64,000 nt of DNA from DASRDR01 sp963812945 [NCBI: uncultured Candidatus Rokubacteria bacterium] (GTDB lineage: Bacteria > Methylomirabilota > Methylomirabilia > Rokubacteriales). The translations under genes and the position numbers were made by a program. Below, piece after piece: positions 44,103 through 52,221 of this stretch; position 1 is the first letter of the stretch; every line of letters starts with the position of its first letter. Under the pieces are notes generated by a model that saw nothing but the letters and a program-made list of their open reading frames with translations, ran no database searches and had not been told where the DNA came from. The stretch spans positions 62,001 to 126,000 of the forward strand of contig CAWEXD010000006.1 in assembly GCA_963812945.1 (NCBI GenBank), written 5' to 3'.

Positions 44103-44177
44103 GCGGGCGTAATTCAGCGGCAGAATGCCAGCTTCCCAAGCTGGACGTCGCCGGTTCGATTCCGGTCGCCCGCTCCA
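44103..44177 (+). tRNA. tRNA-Gly (anticodon CCC)
   Basis: Full cloverleaf of 75 nt with encoded CCA. Acceptor GCGGGCG (44103-44109) pairs with CGCCCGC (44167-44173); discriminator T, then CCA 44175-44177. The anticodon arm CCAGC-TTCCCAA-GCTGG gives anticodon CCC. The T arm contains GGTTCGATTCC. Reads GGG glycine codons. Confidence 0.95.
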
Positions 44178-44183
44178 TCGACG

Positions 44184-44216
44184 ACGCGGGGTTGCAGGGC
44201 ACCTGCAGCCCCGCGT
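44184..44216 (+). terminator. Strong hairpin after tRNA-Gly
   Basis: ACGCGGGGTTGCAGG (44184-44198) pairs with CCTGCAGCCCCGCGT (44202-44216) around a 3-nt loop, a 15-bp stem with one G-T pair. It starts 6 nt after the tRNA CCA end. There is no T-run, so it may be a processing or stability hairpin rather than a canonical intrinsic terminator. Confidence 0.55.
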
Positions 44217-44319
44217 TCGCGTCGATGCTGCCCCTGTGTGCGCGTTCACACCGAGTTTCGTCCATGCCTCCCAAGGGATCCAGTGCAGACGGAACTCGTT
44301 GGGCAGTTTCCTTGACCCG

Positions 44320-44349
44320 GTGACGTCCAGCCTCGAGGCTGGACGTCAC
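44320..44349. repeat. Perfect 30-bp palindrome
   Basis: GTGACGTCCAGCCTC followed directly by GAGGCTGGACGTCAC, with no spacer. Each half contains GCTGGACGTC, which also occurs in the tRNA-Gly anticodon/variable region around 44140-44149. It lies in the 335-nt stretch between the tRNA and the hicA-like remnant, where I see no other gene. Possible uses are a recombination site derived from the tRNA or an operator. Confidence 0.6.
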
Positions 44350-44512
44350 CGACGGACATGGAGTGCGGCCCCAAGGCCCGCGACTCGTACGTCTCGCCTG
44401 CGGGACCGGTGGCCTCGGGGGTCACGTCGGGTGCCCTCGACTTTGGAGGCATCTCGTGAGGACACCGGATCCTCCGTCGCTACCCCAGCAGGGGCGGCGT
44501 GACGGCTGAGAG

Positions 44513-44735
44513 CTACTCCGGCGACTCGAACGCCGCACGAGGCGCGCCGCTCTGGCGGATGATTGACGCCAGAGTTCCGATGGCGAGTTCGGCGTGGTTC
44601 GGGAGCGGAACCGTAGTCCTCGGAGGTTCGGCGCTGCATGACAATGTGGCTTCCTCGGCGCCGAACCTCGGTGAATCCGTGTTGCTCCAGGATGCGGCAG
44701 GCTTCGCGGCCGGAGAGGACCCGCAGTCTACCCAT
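44513..44735 (-). pseudogene. HicA-family toxin, frameshifted
   Basis: HicA toxins are small dsRNA-binding-fold mRNA nucleases. From ATG 44735 the protein reads RVLSGREACRILEQHGFTEV followed by RRRGSHIVMQRR, with the active-site His in GSHIVMQ. The expected second half, TTVPLPNHAELAIGTLASII then RQSG, is intact but in another frame; the shift falls at about 44612-44640. The gene is one base too long. It overlaps the hicB-like antitoxin by 8 nt. Either the toxin is inactive or the base is a sequence error. Confidence 0.75.
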
Positions 44736-44952
44736 CGACGACGTCAAACGTCGTCACGAATACGCCAGACCGCAACCGGTGGGTGATCTCTCGGGAGTCG
44801 GCCGTCTCCAGGAACAAGGCTACTGCTTCCCGGAGGTTCGCGGTGGCCTCCTCGAGAGTCGCCCCTTGGCTGGCGATATCTAGTTCGGGGCACAGCGCGA
44901 CATAGACGTCGCCTTCCCGCTCGAGGATGGCGGTGAATACGCTCTTGGTCAT
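44728..44952 (-). CDS. HicB-family antitoxin
   Basis: A 74-residue HicB-like protein consisting of the partial RNase H fold: FTAILEREGDVYVALCPELD, then IASQGATLEEATANLREAVA. It would neutralise the HicA-type toxin encoded next to it. ATG 44952 is preferred, preceded by AGGTGAG. No C-terminal DNA-binding domain is present. In this pair the antitoxin precedes the toxin, an order found in part of the family. Confidence 0.85.
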   Translation of the reverse strand: MTKSVFTAILEREGDVYVALCPELDIASQGATLEEATANLREAVALFLETADSREITHRLRSGVFVTTFDVVDG

Positions 44953-45070
44953 GATCAACTCACCTGGCTCATCTTACGTGCTCCCGCAGTCTATCAGGGA
45001 GGACTCTACGGGGTCGGTGGCCTCGCGCGGAGAGCCAGAGGAGGCCGGTTCCTGAACTGACGTGGCGCAA

Positions 45071-45178
45071 TCAATCGGCGGCCGAGAGGGCGTACTCGAC
45101 AGCTTGTTCCGTGGTCATCGCCTTCCCCTGTGCCCAAGTCGCCGCGAAGCGCTCCGTCCGAGCTGGCTCCTCAGGCAT
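45071..45178 (-). pseudogene. Orphan C-terminal fragment of a large regulator
   Basis: From ATG 45178 a 35-codon piece reads ERFAATWAQGKAMTTEQAVEYAL and stops at TGA. This resembles the C-terminal tail found on LuxR-type or adenylate-cyclase/TPR regulators. Nothing upstream continues the protein, so it appears to be a leftover of a deleted gene. The rest of the 44953-45207 gap holds nothing I recognise. Confidence 0.35.
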
Positions 45179-45207
45179 CCTCGCGCTCCCGCAGCGGCCT
45201 CCCGACG

Positions 45208-45459
45208 CTAGGCTGATCGCCGCCCGGAGGGCGTGGTGCCCGTCCGCCGGGGCGGGTGCGCATCATCGTGTCGATTTGGGTAGCCGCGCGCCTCCGGCGC
45301 CTGGTCCGGCTGCGCCGGGGAAGGCGGCGGCCCGGGTGTGCGCGGCACCGCGAATATCAGAAGGAGGACCGCGGCGAGAAGGCCGAGGAGCGTCCAGCGA
45401 GCGATGCGGATCTGGCGCGGGGTGACCGTGGTCGATGGCGCGAAGGCGCGCCGTTTCAC
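45208..45459 (-). CDS. Small single-pass membrane protein
   Basis: An 83-residue protein of unknown function. GTG 45459 overlaps the MFS transporter stop as GTGA, suggesting coupled expression. One hydrophobic helix (about 22-40, WTLLGLLAAVLLLIFAVP) is followed by a Pro-rich polar tail of about 40 residues. No family recognised. Confidence 0.45.
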   Translation of the reverse strand: MKRRAFAPSTTVTPRQIRIARWTLLGLLAAVLLLIFAVPRTPGPPPSPAQPDQAPEARGYPNRHDDAHPPRRTGTTPSGRRSA

Positions 45460-46733
45460 TGCTCGAGCACCTGGTCTGCCCGGCCGCGGTGACGCTCGTA
45501 CCAGCGGGACATCATCTCCATCGCCGCCCACGCCGCGGAGGCGCTCGCGACCAAGGCCAGCTCCGCCGCGCGCCAGCCCCACCGATCCACCATCCACGCG
45601 AAGATCGTGGGTGACGCGGCGTTGACGAGCAGGATGGGGGTCGCAATCAGACCGAGCACCGCCCCGTAGCCGGTCGCGCCGAAGAGGGCCAGCGGCACGG
45701 CGCCGCGGACGATCGTGATCACGCCCTGCGACGCCCCCATGAGGAGCGTGAAGACGACGAGGGCGCTCAGGCTGCCGGCGGCGAAGACCAGCAGGACGAG
45801 GGACGCCGGCAGCACGCTGACGGCGATGCGGGCCACCGTCATCGCCCTGAGCTTCCGGCCGAAGGCGATCTCCACGACCCGGCCGCCGAACTGGGCCACA
45901 CCCTTGAGCGACGCCACCCAGACCGCCGTGGCGGTGGCCAGGCCCGCCGCCTGGAGGAGCGGCACCAGCTGGACCGAGACCACGCCGAACACGAACCCGT
46001 TGAGCGACATGATGAGGGCGAAGAGCGCGATGCCCACCGACCGGGCGCGTCCGTGGAGCGCCGGCCCTTCGGGGGCCTCCGCGGCGGCCCGCGCGGTGCC
46101 CTGGGCCGCGTCCACGGTCTCCCGGCGGGCGAGACCCAGCCAGTGAAGGGGCAGGCAGACCACGAGGTTGATCAGGGCGAAGAGGCCGAGCGTCTGCCGC
46201 CAGCCGACGGCCTCGTTGACGAGATGACCGAGCACCCAGAACACCGAGGAGGCGAAGGCCCCGAACAGCGTCAGGTAGGAGATCGCGAGGCGTCCCCGCG
46301 ACGGCGCCACCTGGACGAGGGCCGCGAACGCGGCGTCGTACAGGGTGAGCCGCATCCCGGCTCCGAGGTAGGCCCACGCCGCGAGATACGCGACCTGGCT
46401 GCGCACGTGGGCCAGCGCGAACAGCCCCGAGGACAGAAGGAGGGTGCCGAGCGTCATCACGGCACGTCCGCCGTACCGGTCGATCGCGCGGCCGACCGTC
46501 GTCGACACGAGCCCCATGGTGAGGAGGGCGACCGTGAAGCCGAGGAAGACGAACCCGCGGCTCCAGCCGGTGTCCGCGCTGATCGGGCCGGCCAGGACGC
46601 CCAGGCAGTAGAAGCTGGTCCCCCAGGCGGTGATCTGCGTGACGCCGAGCGCGCAGACGGCGGCCACCATCGGGTCGGTGAACCACGCGCGCGATCGGCC
46701 GGGGAGTTCGGCGGGACGGAGGACAGGGGTCAC
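45456..46733 (-). CDS. MFS transporter
   Basis: A 425-residue major facilitator protein with 12 predicted helices. The loop between helices 2 and 3 carries GRAIDRYGGRAVM, the typical MFS motif, and the second half repeats it as GRVVEIAFGRKLRAM. Resembles the oxalate/formate-antiporter-like or monocarboxylate-type group; the substrate cannot be told. The second MFS gene at 48609 belongs to a similar group. Confidence 0.88.
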   Translation of the reverse strand: MTPVLRPAELPGRSRAWFTDPMVAAVCALGVTQITAWGTSFYCLGVLAGPISADTGWSRGFVFLGFTVALLTMGLVSTTVGRAIDRYGGRAVMTLGTLLLSSGLFALAHVRSQVAYLAAWAYLGAGMRLTLYDAAFAALVQVAPSRGRLAISYLTLFGAFASSVFWVLGHLVNEAVGWRQTLGLFALINLVVCLPLHWLGLARRETVDAAQGTARAAAEAPEGPALHGRARSVGIALFALIMSLNGFVFGVVSVQLVPLLQAAGLATATAVWVASLKGVAQFGGRVVEIAFGRKLRAMTVARIAVSVLPASLVLLVFAAGSLSALVVFTLLMGASQGVITIVRGAVPLALFGATGYGAVLGLIATPILLVNAASPTIFAWMVDRWGWRAAELALVASASAAWAAMEMMSRWYERHRGRADQVLEQ

Positions 46734-46775
46734 CGCGAGACGGGCCTCACCCGAGCAGGGCGAGCCCCGAGTCGG

Positions 46776-47189
46776 TTACGCGTACATCGGCCGGCGGTCG
46801 TTCAGCGCGAGCCAGCCGCGCCCCACTCGGTAGACGAACCAGAGCCCCACCACGGCGAGGGGCAGCCAGGCGATGATGATCCCGATTCCGAACGTGACCA
46901 CGATGAAGAGCAGACAGAGGGCCACCCACAAGAGCCCGAACCAGAACGTCCGGATCTGCCACCGGAAGTGCGACTCGAGGAGCGTGCCGTGCGCCTCGCC
47001 GCGCTTCACGTAGTTCAGGATGACCGCCACGATGGACGGCCACCCGGTGAGGAACGCGCCCACCACGGTGGCGGCGCCGACGATGCCGGTGACCAGACTG
47101 AAGGCGTGGAGCGCATAGATGATGTGCGTCACGCGGACCAGCGATGGCCGCGGCTCGGCATTGTCGTGAGCCGGCGACGAGGCGTTCAC
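46776..47189 (-). CDS. DUF4870-like small membrane protein
   Basis: About 137 residues with three hydrophobic segments: VTHIIYALHAFSLVTGIVG, FGLLWVALCLLFIVVTFGIG and IIAWLPLAVVGLWFVYRVGR. The loop HGTLLESHFRWQIRTFW is typical of DUF4870-type proteins. The start is uncertain: GTG 47189 gives the right length, but GGAG lies only 2 nt upstream. A -10-like TATACT sits about 9 nt before it, so a leaderless start is possible; an open frame continues to 47249. Confidence 0.65.
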   Translation of the reverse strand: MNASSPAHDNAEPRPSLVRVTHIIYALHAFSLVTGIVGAATVVGAFLTGWPSIVAVILNYVKRGEAHGTLLESHFRWQIRTFWFGLLWVALCLLFIVVTFGIGIIIAWLPLAVVGLWFVYRVGRGWLALNDRRPMYA

Positions 47190-47275
47190 CGCTCCAGTAT
47201 ACGGATACCTGATGCGCGCCGTCTCGGTGCGGCCTACCGCCTGTGCCACTGCCGGCGGCCCGGAGCGAGCGCCGA

Positions 47276-48415
47276 TCAGAGCGGCCGGATGCCAGGCAGG
47301 TTGCGGAAGCGGTCGGCGACCGAGCCGGCCCGGGCGCTGGCCGAGCCTGTCGACCCCGCGCGACCGGAGTAGCCCGAGCCCCCGGCGACGCCGGATGGGC
47401 CCCGCGGACCCGAGCGCGCGCCCTCGCGCCCGGTGCCGCCCGCGCCGCCGCTGCCACCGCTCCCGCCCGAGCCCGCCGCGCCGGCAGGTCCCCCGGACAC
47501 GTCAGGTCGGATCAGCCGGTCGAGCTCGGGGAATCGCGAGTCGTAGATGAGCTCGATGGACCCCCCGTCTCCGCCTCTGCCGCCGTTTCCTCCCGGTCCA
47601 CCTGACCCCCCGGTCCCCCCGGGGCCCCCCGGGCTTCCCGTGCCCCCTTGCCCCCCGCTCCCGCCGGCGCCACCGTCCCCGCCGGCCCCGCCCGGGCCCC
47701 CCCGCGCCAGGAGCGTGACCGACGCATCCGGCGGTGCCAGGAGGAAGTCGCTCTCGCTGCCCTCGATCCGGATGGCCAGCAGTCGGTTGTAGAACCGGGT
47801 CCGGACCAGCGTCGCGTAGGCGCGGAGGCGGGGCCCGTGACCCCCGTCGCCTCCTTCTTCACCCGGGCCGCCAGGCTCGCCGGGCTGCCCGACATAGCCG
47901 CGGAGGAATCCCGGGTGTCCGCCGCGCCCGTGCCGCCCGCGGGCTCCCGGCGCCCCGATCCCCCCTCCCTCGCGGACACAAGCATACTCGGGCTCGAACC
48001 GGAGCGTCTCGCTGAATCGATCCGGCCGGTAGCGGAACGACGTCTGGATCTCGTAACCGCGCTCGACCGTGGCCAGCATGTCGCGCCGCGGGTGGTACCA
48101 CCCCTGCTCGTCGACCGTCCCCTGGCTGCTGACGAAGACGAAGTTCCCGAAGTCCAGGAACCCGTTCCGCCGAGCCTGCCGGTCGCCGACCCAGGTCTCG
48201 AAGCGCGCGGGGCTGTTCTGATCCTCGAGCTTGGCCTCGACCCTGACCCACATCTGGACCGGCTCGCGCGGGCAGATCTTCTTCACGGGCCGCCGGATGT
48301 CCGCCTGCATGCTCACGACGTCGGCGCCTTGCAGGCTGACCGTGTTTTCCCCGACCAAGGACTTGTAGGCGGTGCACGCGCCGAGCGCGAGAACCAGGAG
48401 CCCGACCGTCGGCAT
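47276..48415 (-). CDS. Lipoprotein with collagen-like Gly-X-Y regions
   Basis: A 379-residue lipoprotein; signal peptide from ATG 48415 ends in lipobox LALGAC. A globular beta-rich domain of about 120 residues follows (PVQMWVRVEAKLED, FGNFVFVSSQGTV). Three Gly-rich collagen-like blocks then come: about 150-185 (GQPGEPGGPGEEGGDGG), about 230-285 (Gly-X-Gly/Pro repeats) and about 305-365 (GTGREGARSGPRGPSG). They are separated by short globular segments. Surface or outer-membrane filament-like protein is the natural guess. Role unknown. Confidence 0.75.
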   Translation of the reverse strand: MPTVGLLVLALGACTAYKSLVGENTVSLQGADVVSMQADIRRPVKKICPREPVQMWVRVEAKLEDQNSPARFETWVGDRQARRNGFLDFGNFVFVSSQGTVDEQGWYHPRRDMLATVERGYEIQTSFRYRPDRFSETLRFEPEYACVREGGGIGAPGARGRHGRGGHPGFLRGYVGQPGEPGGPGEEGGDGGHGPRLRAYATLVRTRFYNRLLAIRIEGSESDFLLAPPDASVTLLARGGPGGAGGDGGAGGSGGQGGTGSPGGPGGTGGSGGPGGNGGRGGDGGSIELIYDSRFPELDRLIRPDVSGGPAGAAGSGGSGGSGGAGGTGREGARSGPRGPSGVAGGSGYSGRAGSTGSASARAGSVADRFRNLPGIRPL

Positions 48416-48608
48416 GGCACAGGACCGGCGGCGGCGCTCGGACCCGCAGATGAGACGGCTCGGCTCGTGACCCAGGGTGAAGCGTCGTCGCAAGGGCAGC
48501 TCCCCCGGAGCCCGCCGTCACCCAGGGGGGCCCGTTGCCGGCGTCGTCGCGCGGCGTCGCCGGAGCCTAGCGCGAGCCGTGGGTGGCCGACAAGGCCGCC
48601 CGCCGCCG

Positions 48609-49856
48609 CTACGCGTGCGCCACGCGCCAGCTGAGGCGCCGCAAGAGCCACAGCGCGATGCCCATGTTGAGGAGGTTCCAGGCAAACCCGTTGACGAACG
48701 CCGCCCGGTACGACTCCGTGAGATCGAAGATCGCGCCGGACATCCAGCCGCCGAGCGCCATGCCGGCGACGGTGGCCGAGAGGACCAGGGTGATCCGCGT
48801 TCCCGCCTCGGCCGGCGGGAAGTGCTCGCGCACGATCAGCGCGTAGCTGGGCACGATGCCGCCCTGTGACAGGCCGAACAGCGCCGACACGACGAAGAGC
48901 GAGAGGAGCCCGTCGAACGGGAGGTAGAGCAAGAGAGACAGAGCCTGCCCGCCGGATCCGAGGATCAAGGTCAGGAGCGGACCAATGCGGTCCGCCAGCC
49001 ACCCGGACGCCAGGCGGCTGACGACGCCGAAGCCGAGCATGACCGAGAGCATCTCGGCGCCGTGCGAGGTGCCGTGCCCCAGGTCGCCGCTGTACGCGAC
49101 GATGTGGACCTGGGGCATCGACATCGCGACGCAGCACGCGATTCCCGCGACCATCAGGAGCACCTGCAGCATGTTCGGCGACAGGGAGCGCGGCAGGCGT
49201 GTCGATGCGCGCGCGGCGGAGGCGGTCGTGCCATGCGTCACGGGCGACCGGCGGCGGAGCACGAGGGCGAGCGGGAGCATGGTCACCGCGCAGAACACGC
49301 CGATGCCCAGATGCGTCGCGCGCCATCCGGCGGTCTGCGTGAAGTGCTGCACGATCGGCGGCCAGATCGTCCCCGCCAGATAGCTGCCGCACGAGCAGAT
49401 GGCCACCGCGAGCCCCCGGCGGCGCGAGAACCAGTGGGACGTGTCGGCGATCATCGGGCCGAACAGGGCCGAGCTGCCGAGGAAGCCGATCAAGAGCCCG
49501 TAGGCCGCCGTGAACTGCCACAGGCTGGTGGCGGCGCTCGCGCCGGCGTAGCCGAGCGCCAGCGCGGTCGCTCCGGCCACGACGGGCACGAAGACGCCGA
49601 AGCGGTCGGCGAGCCGTCCCATCAGGATCTGCCCGACCACGAACGAAACCATCGACATCGTGTAGGGCAGGGACGCATCGGCACGCGTCGCGGCGAACTC
49701 CGCCTGGATCGCGGGCAGCACGACCACGGCGCTCCACATTCCCACGCTGCCGATCGTCATGATGAGGAGCGAGATTGCCAGCCGCAGCCACGCGTAGGGG
49801 GTTTCCAGCTCGGTGGGGGCGCTGGCGGAGGCGGGTGAATCCCGCTGGGCCGTCAC
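48609..49856 (-). CDS. MFS transporter
   Basis: A 415-residue major facilitator protein, 12 helices, with GRLADRFGVFVPV in the helix 2-3 loop and GWLADRIGPLLTL in the second half. Similar to monocarboxylate/oxalate-type MFS proteins. GTG 49856 gives about 23 residues before helix 1; ATG 49910 in the same frame is the alternative. Divergent from the selenocysteine redoxin gene. Confidence 0.85.
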   Translation of the reverse strand: MTAQRDSPASASAPTELETPYAWLRLAISLLIMTIGSVGMWSAVVVLPAIQAEFAATRADASLPYTMSMVSFVVGQILMGRLADRFGVFVPVVAGATALALGYAGASAATSLWQFTAAYGLLIGFLGSSALFGPMIADTSHWFSRRRGLAVAICSCGSYLAGTIWPPIVQHFTQTAGWRATHLGIGVFCAVTMLPLALVLRRRSPVTHGTTASAARASTRLPRSLSPNMLQVLLMVAGIACCVAMSMPQVHIVAYSGDLGHGTSHGAEMLSVMLGFGVVSRLASGWLADRIGPLLTLILGSGGQALSLLLYLPFDGLLSLFVVSALFGLSQGGIVPSYALIVREHFPPAEAGTRITLVLSATVAGMALGGWMSGAIFDLTESYRAAFVNGFAWNLLNMGIALWLLRRLSWRVAHA

Positions 49857-50108
49857 GGGACGGTTGACATCGCGGCGGCAGGCGACCCAGCCATGGCCAC
49901 ATAGTCGCATCGACGATCCGTCAAGGAAAGGCCGTCCGGACCTTGCCGTCAGGATTTCGCAGGACGGCCCGGCAGCGTGGAGTTCTCCGACGGTCTCGGG
50001 CGCGAGCCCGTGCGTTCCGGACGGTGATAGGCTGAAGTGGCGGGGGGCGTACCAGCGGACCTTCGGCGCGAGGCACCGAAATCGGGATTCGAACATCAGG
50101 AGACACCC

Positions 50109-51212
50109 ATGGTGACGCTGTTGACGTCGGTGGGAGAGGTCGAGGCCCCGGAGGCGCGGGTCGAGGGCGAGCGGCTCTGGCTTCCGGAAGCGGAGCTCGA
50201 AGCGGCGACCGGGTGGTCGATGAAGCCCGAGGGCCTCTGCCGCGGCAGCACGTGCGTGCCGATCCCGCCCGGCCGTCGATCGGAGTGGAGCCGCGCGGGC
50301 CGCGTCGACGCCGCCGCGCTCTGGCGGCACCAGGGCAAGCCGGTCCTCCGCAGCGCGGCCGGTGACGTGTGGGCGCTCGGGGAGAGCGCGGGGGACCGCG
50401 GGACGGCGCTCGAAGCCTTGGAGGCGCCGGACTTCACGCTCCCGGACTCGGCTGGGCGGCTGCACTCCTTGTCCGACTACCGCGGGAAGAAGGTGCTGCT
50501 CGTGTCGTGGGCGTCCTGGTGAGGGTGCCGCCGCGACCTGCCCGTGTGGCAGGAGCTCTACGAGGAGCTGAAGGGCCGGGGCTTCATGGTGATCGCGGTC
50601 GCGCTGGACAGCCGCGCCGGTGATCCCGAGAAGTGGATCGAGGCCGCTCGGCCGAGCTACGTGTCCCTGATCGACCGCGATCATCGGCTCGCCGAGCTCT
50701 ACCACATGGTGAACGTGCCGCAGGCGGTGTGGATCGACGAGCGAGGCCGGATCGTGCGGCCGACCGAGTCGGCGGGCGCCTACGAAGGCTTCCGCAAGAT
50801 GGACCGCGCGACGCGGCAGATGCCGGAGGACGTCGCGAGGGTCACGGCCGACGCCAAGGCCACCTACGTCAGCGCGATCCGCGACTGGGTGCTGAACGGT
50901 CCCGCGAGCAAGCACGTCTTCGATCCCGAGGGCGCCCGGGCCCGCGTCACCGTCCCCACGGAGCGCGTCGCCCGGGCCCACACGGCGTTCCGGCTCGGGC
51001 AGTACCTGATCCGCAAGGGACATGCGGAAGAGGGCGACCGATGGCTGGCGGAGGCGAGCGAGCTCCACCCGGAGTCCTGGGCGATCTGGCGCCAGCGGGC
51101 CGCCGTCAACGAGGTGGGGCTGGCCTCGCCGCCGGCCTTCTGGGAGCGGGTCGACGCGCTCGGCGAGCGGCGGTACTACGCGCCCGTGGACATGGAGGGC
51201 ATGCCGGGGTAG
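50109..51212 (+). CDS. Thioredoxin-fold selenoprotein (redoxin, TlpA-like) with Sec-Gly-Cys active site
   Basis: 367 residues if UGA 50520-50522 is selenocysteine (Sec138). ATG 50109 follows CAGGAGA. The N-terminal domain of about 100 residues has CRGSTCVPI; the redoxin domain starts LEAPDFTLPDSAGR. The active site reads WASW-Sec-GCRRDLPVW, where homologues carry Cys. The same frame then runs on for 230 codons of convincing redoxin and C-terminal sequence: VIAVALDSR, VPQAVWIDE (cis-Pro), and a helical tail ending YYAPVDMEGMPG. A 6-bp hairpin with its loop 20 nt past the UGA is a likely SECIS. Conventional calling would give two separate truncated genes. No signal peptide, so probably cytoplasmic. 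Confidence 0.87.
50537..50553 (+). promoter_or_regulatory. Putative bacterial SECIS hairpin
   Basis: CCTGCC (50537-50542) pairs with GGCAGG (50548-50553) around loop CGTGT. The loop starts 20 nt after the UGA at 50520-50522 and has G in its second position. Spacing is almost identical to the hairpin at 20389. The element codes for the LPVWQE part of the protein. Confidence 0.65.
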
Positions 51213-51225
51213 CCGCGGACACCTC

Positions 51226-51927
51226 TCAGCGGCCCGCGGTGTGCGCGCTCCAGTAGTGATGCGTCTTGGCGACCACCGTGATGACGCTCTTCACCTGGTC
51301 CTCCAGCGCGAAGCTCGAATCCGCGGGCACCAGGAGTCGCTCCTCGTCGCAGCGCGCCTCGACGTTCTCGAGGATGATCGTGGCGCAGAGCCACGCCGCC
51401 ATCCTGGGCGATTCGCAGGTGACCGCCAGCCAGCCGGGCGCCGCCGGCTCGGAATAGAGCCCGGTCGTCTCCCAGATGCCCCGGCGGATCTCCTCCACCG
51501 CGCCGGATGGGTCGGGCGCGGCGTCGCCGAGGGCCCCGCCCGAGAGCGCGCTCTCCGGTCCCCGGTGGGGCGGCCCGCCGAAGAGGGCCAGCTCGCAGAA
51601 GCTAGACCACATGGCCCCCCAGTCGGGCCGTCCGTCGGACCGCCAGACGAAGGACGCCGCGGACATGGGCGCCCCGGGTGGGACCGACTCCGGCTCGAAG
51701 ACCTCGCGTCGACCCGCTGGGACCGCGCGGAGCGTCGCCGCCAGCCTCGCGTCCGCCTCCGGCGCCCCGTCGAGGCGCAGGAGCTCGACCGGAATTCCCA
51801 GGACATCCGCGAGCTGGCGGCATTGCGCGCGCCAGTCGTCCAGGATCGTGTACGGAATGTCGACGGGGGACACGACGACCACGTGCGTGGACAAGGCGCT
51901 CTCCTGGTTGGAGTACGATGGGAGCAT
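51226..51927 (-). CDS. Conserved protein of unknown function
   Basis: A 233-residue cytoplasmic-looking protein without signal or membrane segment. Distinctive blocks are SPVDIPYTILDDWRAQCRQL, RSDGRPDWGAMWSSFCELAL, and MAAWLCATIILENVEARCDE near the C-terminus, ending VKSVITVVAKTHHYW. It appears to be a conserved family, but I cannot give it a name. It is convergent with, and 13 nt from, the selenocysteine redoxin gene, so a functional link is worth testing. Confidence 0.6.
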   Translation of the reverse strand: MLPSYSNQESALSTHVVVVSPVDIPYTILDDWRAQCRQLADVLGIPVELLRLDGAPEADARLAATLRAVPAGRREVFEPESVPPGAPMSAASFVWRSDGRPDWGAMWSSFCELALFGGPPHRGPESALSGGALGDAAPDPSGAVEEIRRGIWETTGLYSEPAAPGWLAVTCESPRMAAWLCATIILENVEARCDEERLLVPADSSFALEDQVKSVITVVAKTHHYWSAHTAGR

Positions 51928-51963
51928 CAGCGTCGGCCGCGTCGGCTTCGGGGAGCGAGCATC

Positions 51964-52209
51964 ATGGCACTGTACGATTTTCGGTGCACCGCGTGCGGGC
52001 TCGAGTTCGAGGTCTCACGGCCGATGGCGCAGGCCGCTGACCCCGCGTTCTGTCCGGTCGACGGTGCGGAAAGCCGGCGCTTCTTCACGATGCCCATGAC
52101 GTTCTCCAAGCCGAGCCCCGGGGGACGTCCTGCGCCGCCGACTCCGGCCCGAGGCTTCCGCCACCACGGGCACAGTCATGGGCCGGGCGCGGGGTCCCAC
52201 ACCCACTGA
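51964..52209 (+). CDS. FmdB-family zinc-ribbon-like protein with His-rich tail
   Basis: An 81-residue FmdB-like protein (MALYDFRCTACGLEFEV). The first zinc knuckle CTAC is intact; the second, normally CPxCG, reads CPVDGAES and has only one Cys. The C-terminus is His/Gly/Pro-rich (FRHHGHSHGPGAGSHTH), which might bind metal. FmdB proteins are small putative regulators. Divergent from the conserved unknown gene at 51927. Confidence 0.8.
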   Translation: MALYDFRCTACGLEFEVSRPMAQAADPAFCPVDGAESRRFFTMPMTFSKPSPGGRPAPPTPARGFRHHGHSHGPGAGSHTH

Positions 52210-52221
52210 GAGCCGCCGCCC

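Noticed and set aside
44086-44349. Minus-strand open frame containing ERATGIEPATSSLGSW
   Set aside because: This peptide is the antisense translation of the tRNA-Gly gene and is a well-known false protein in databases.
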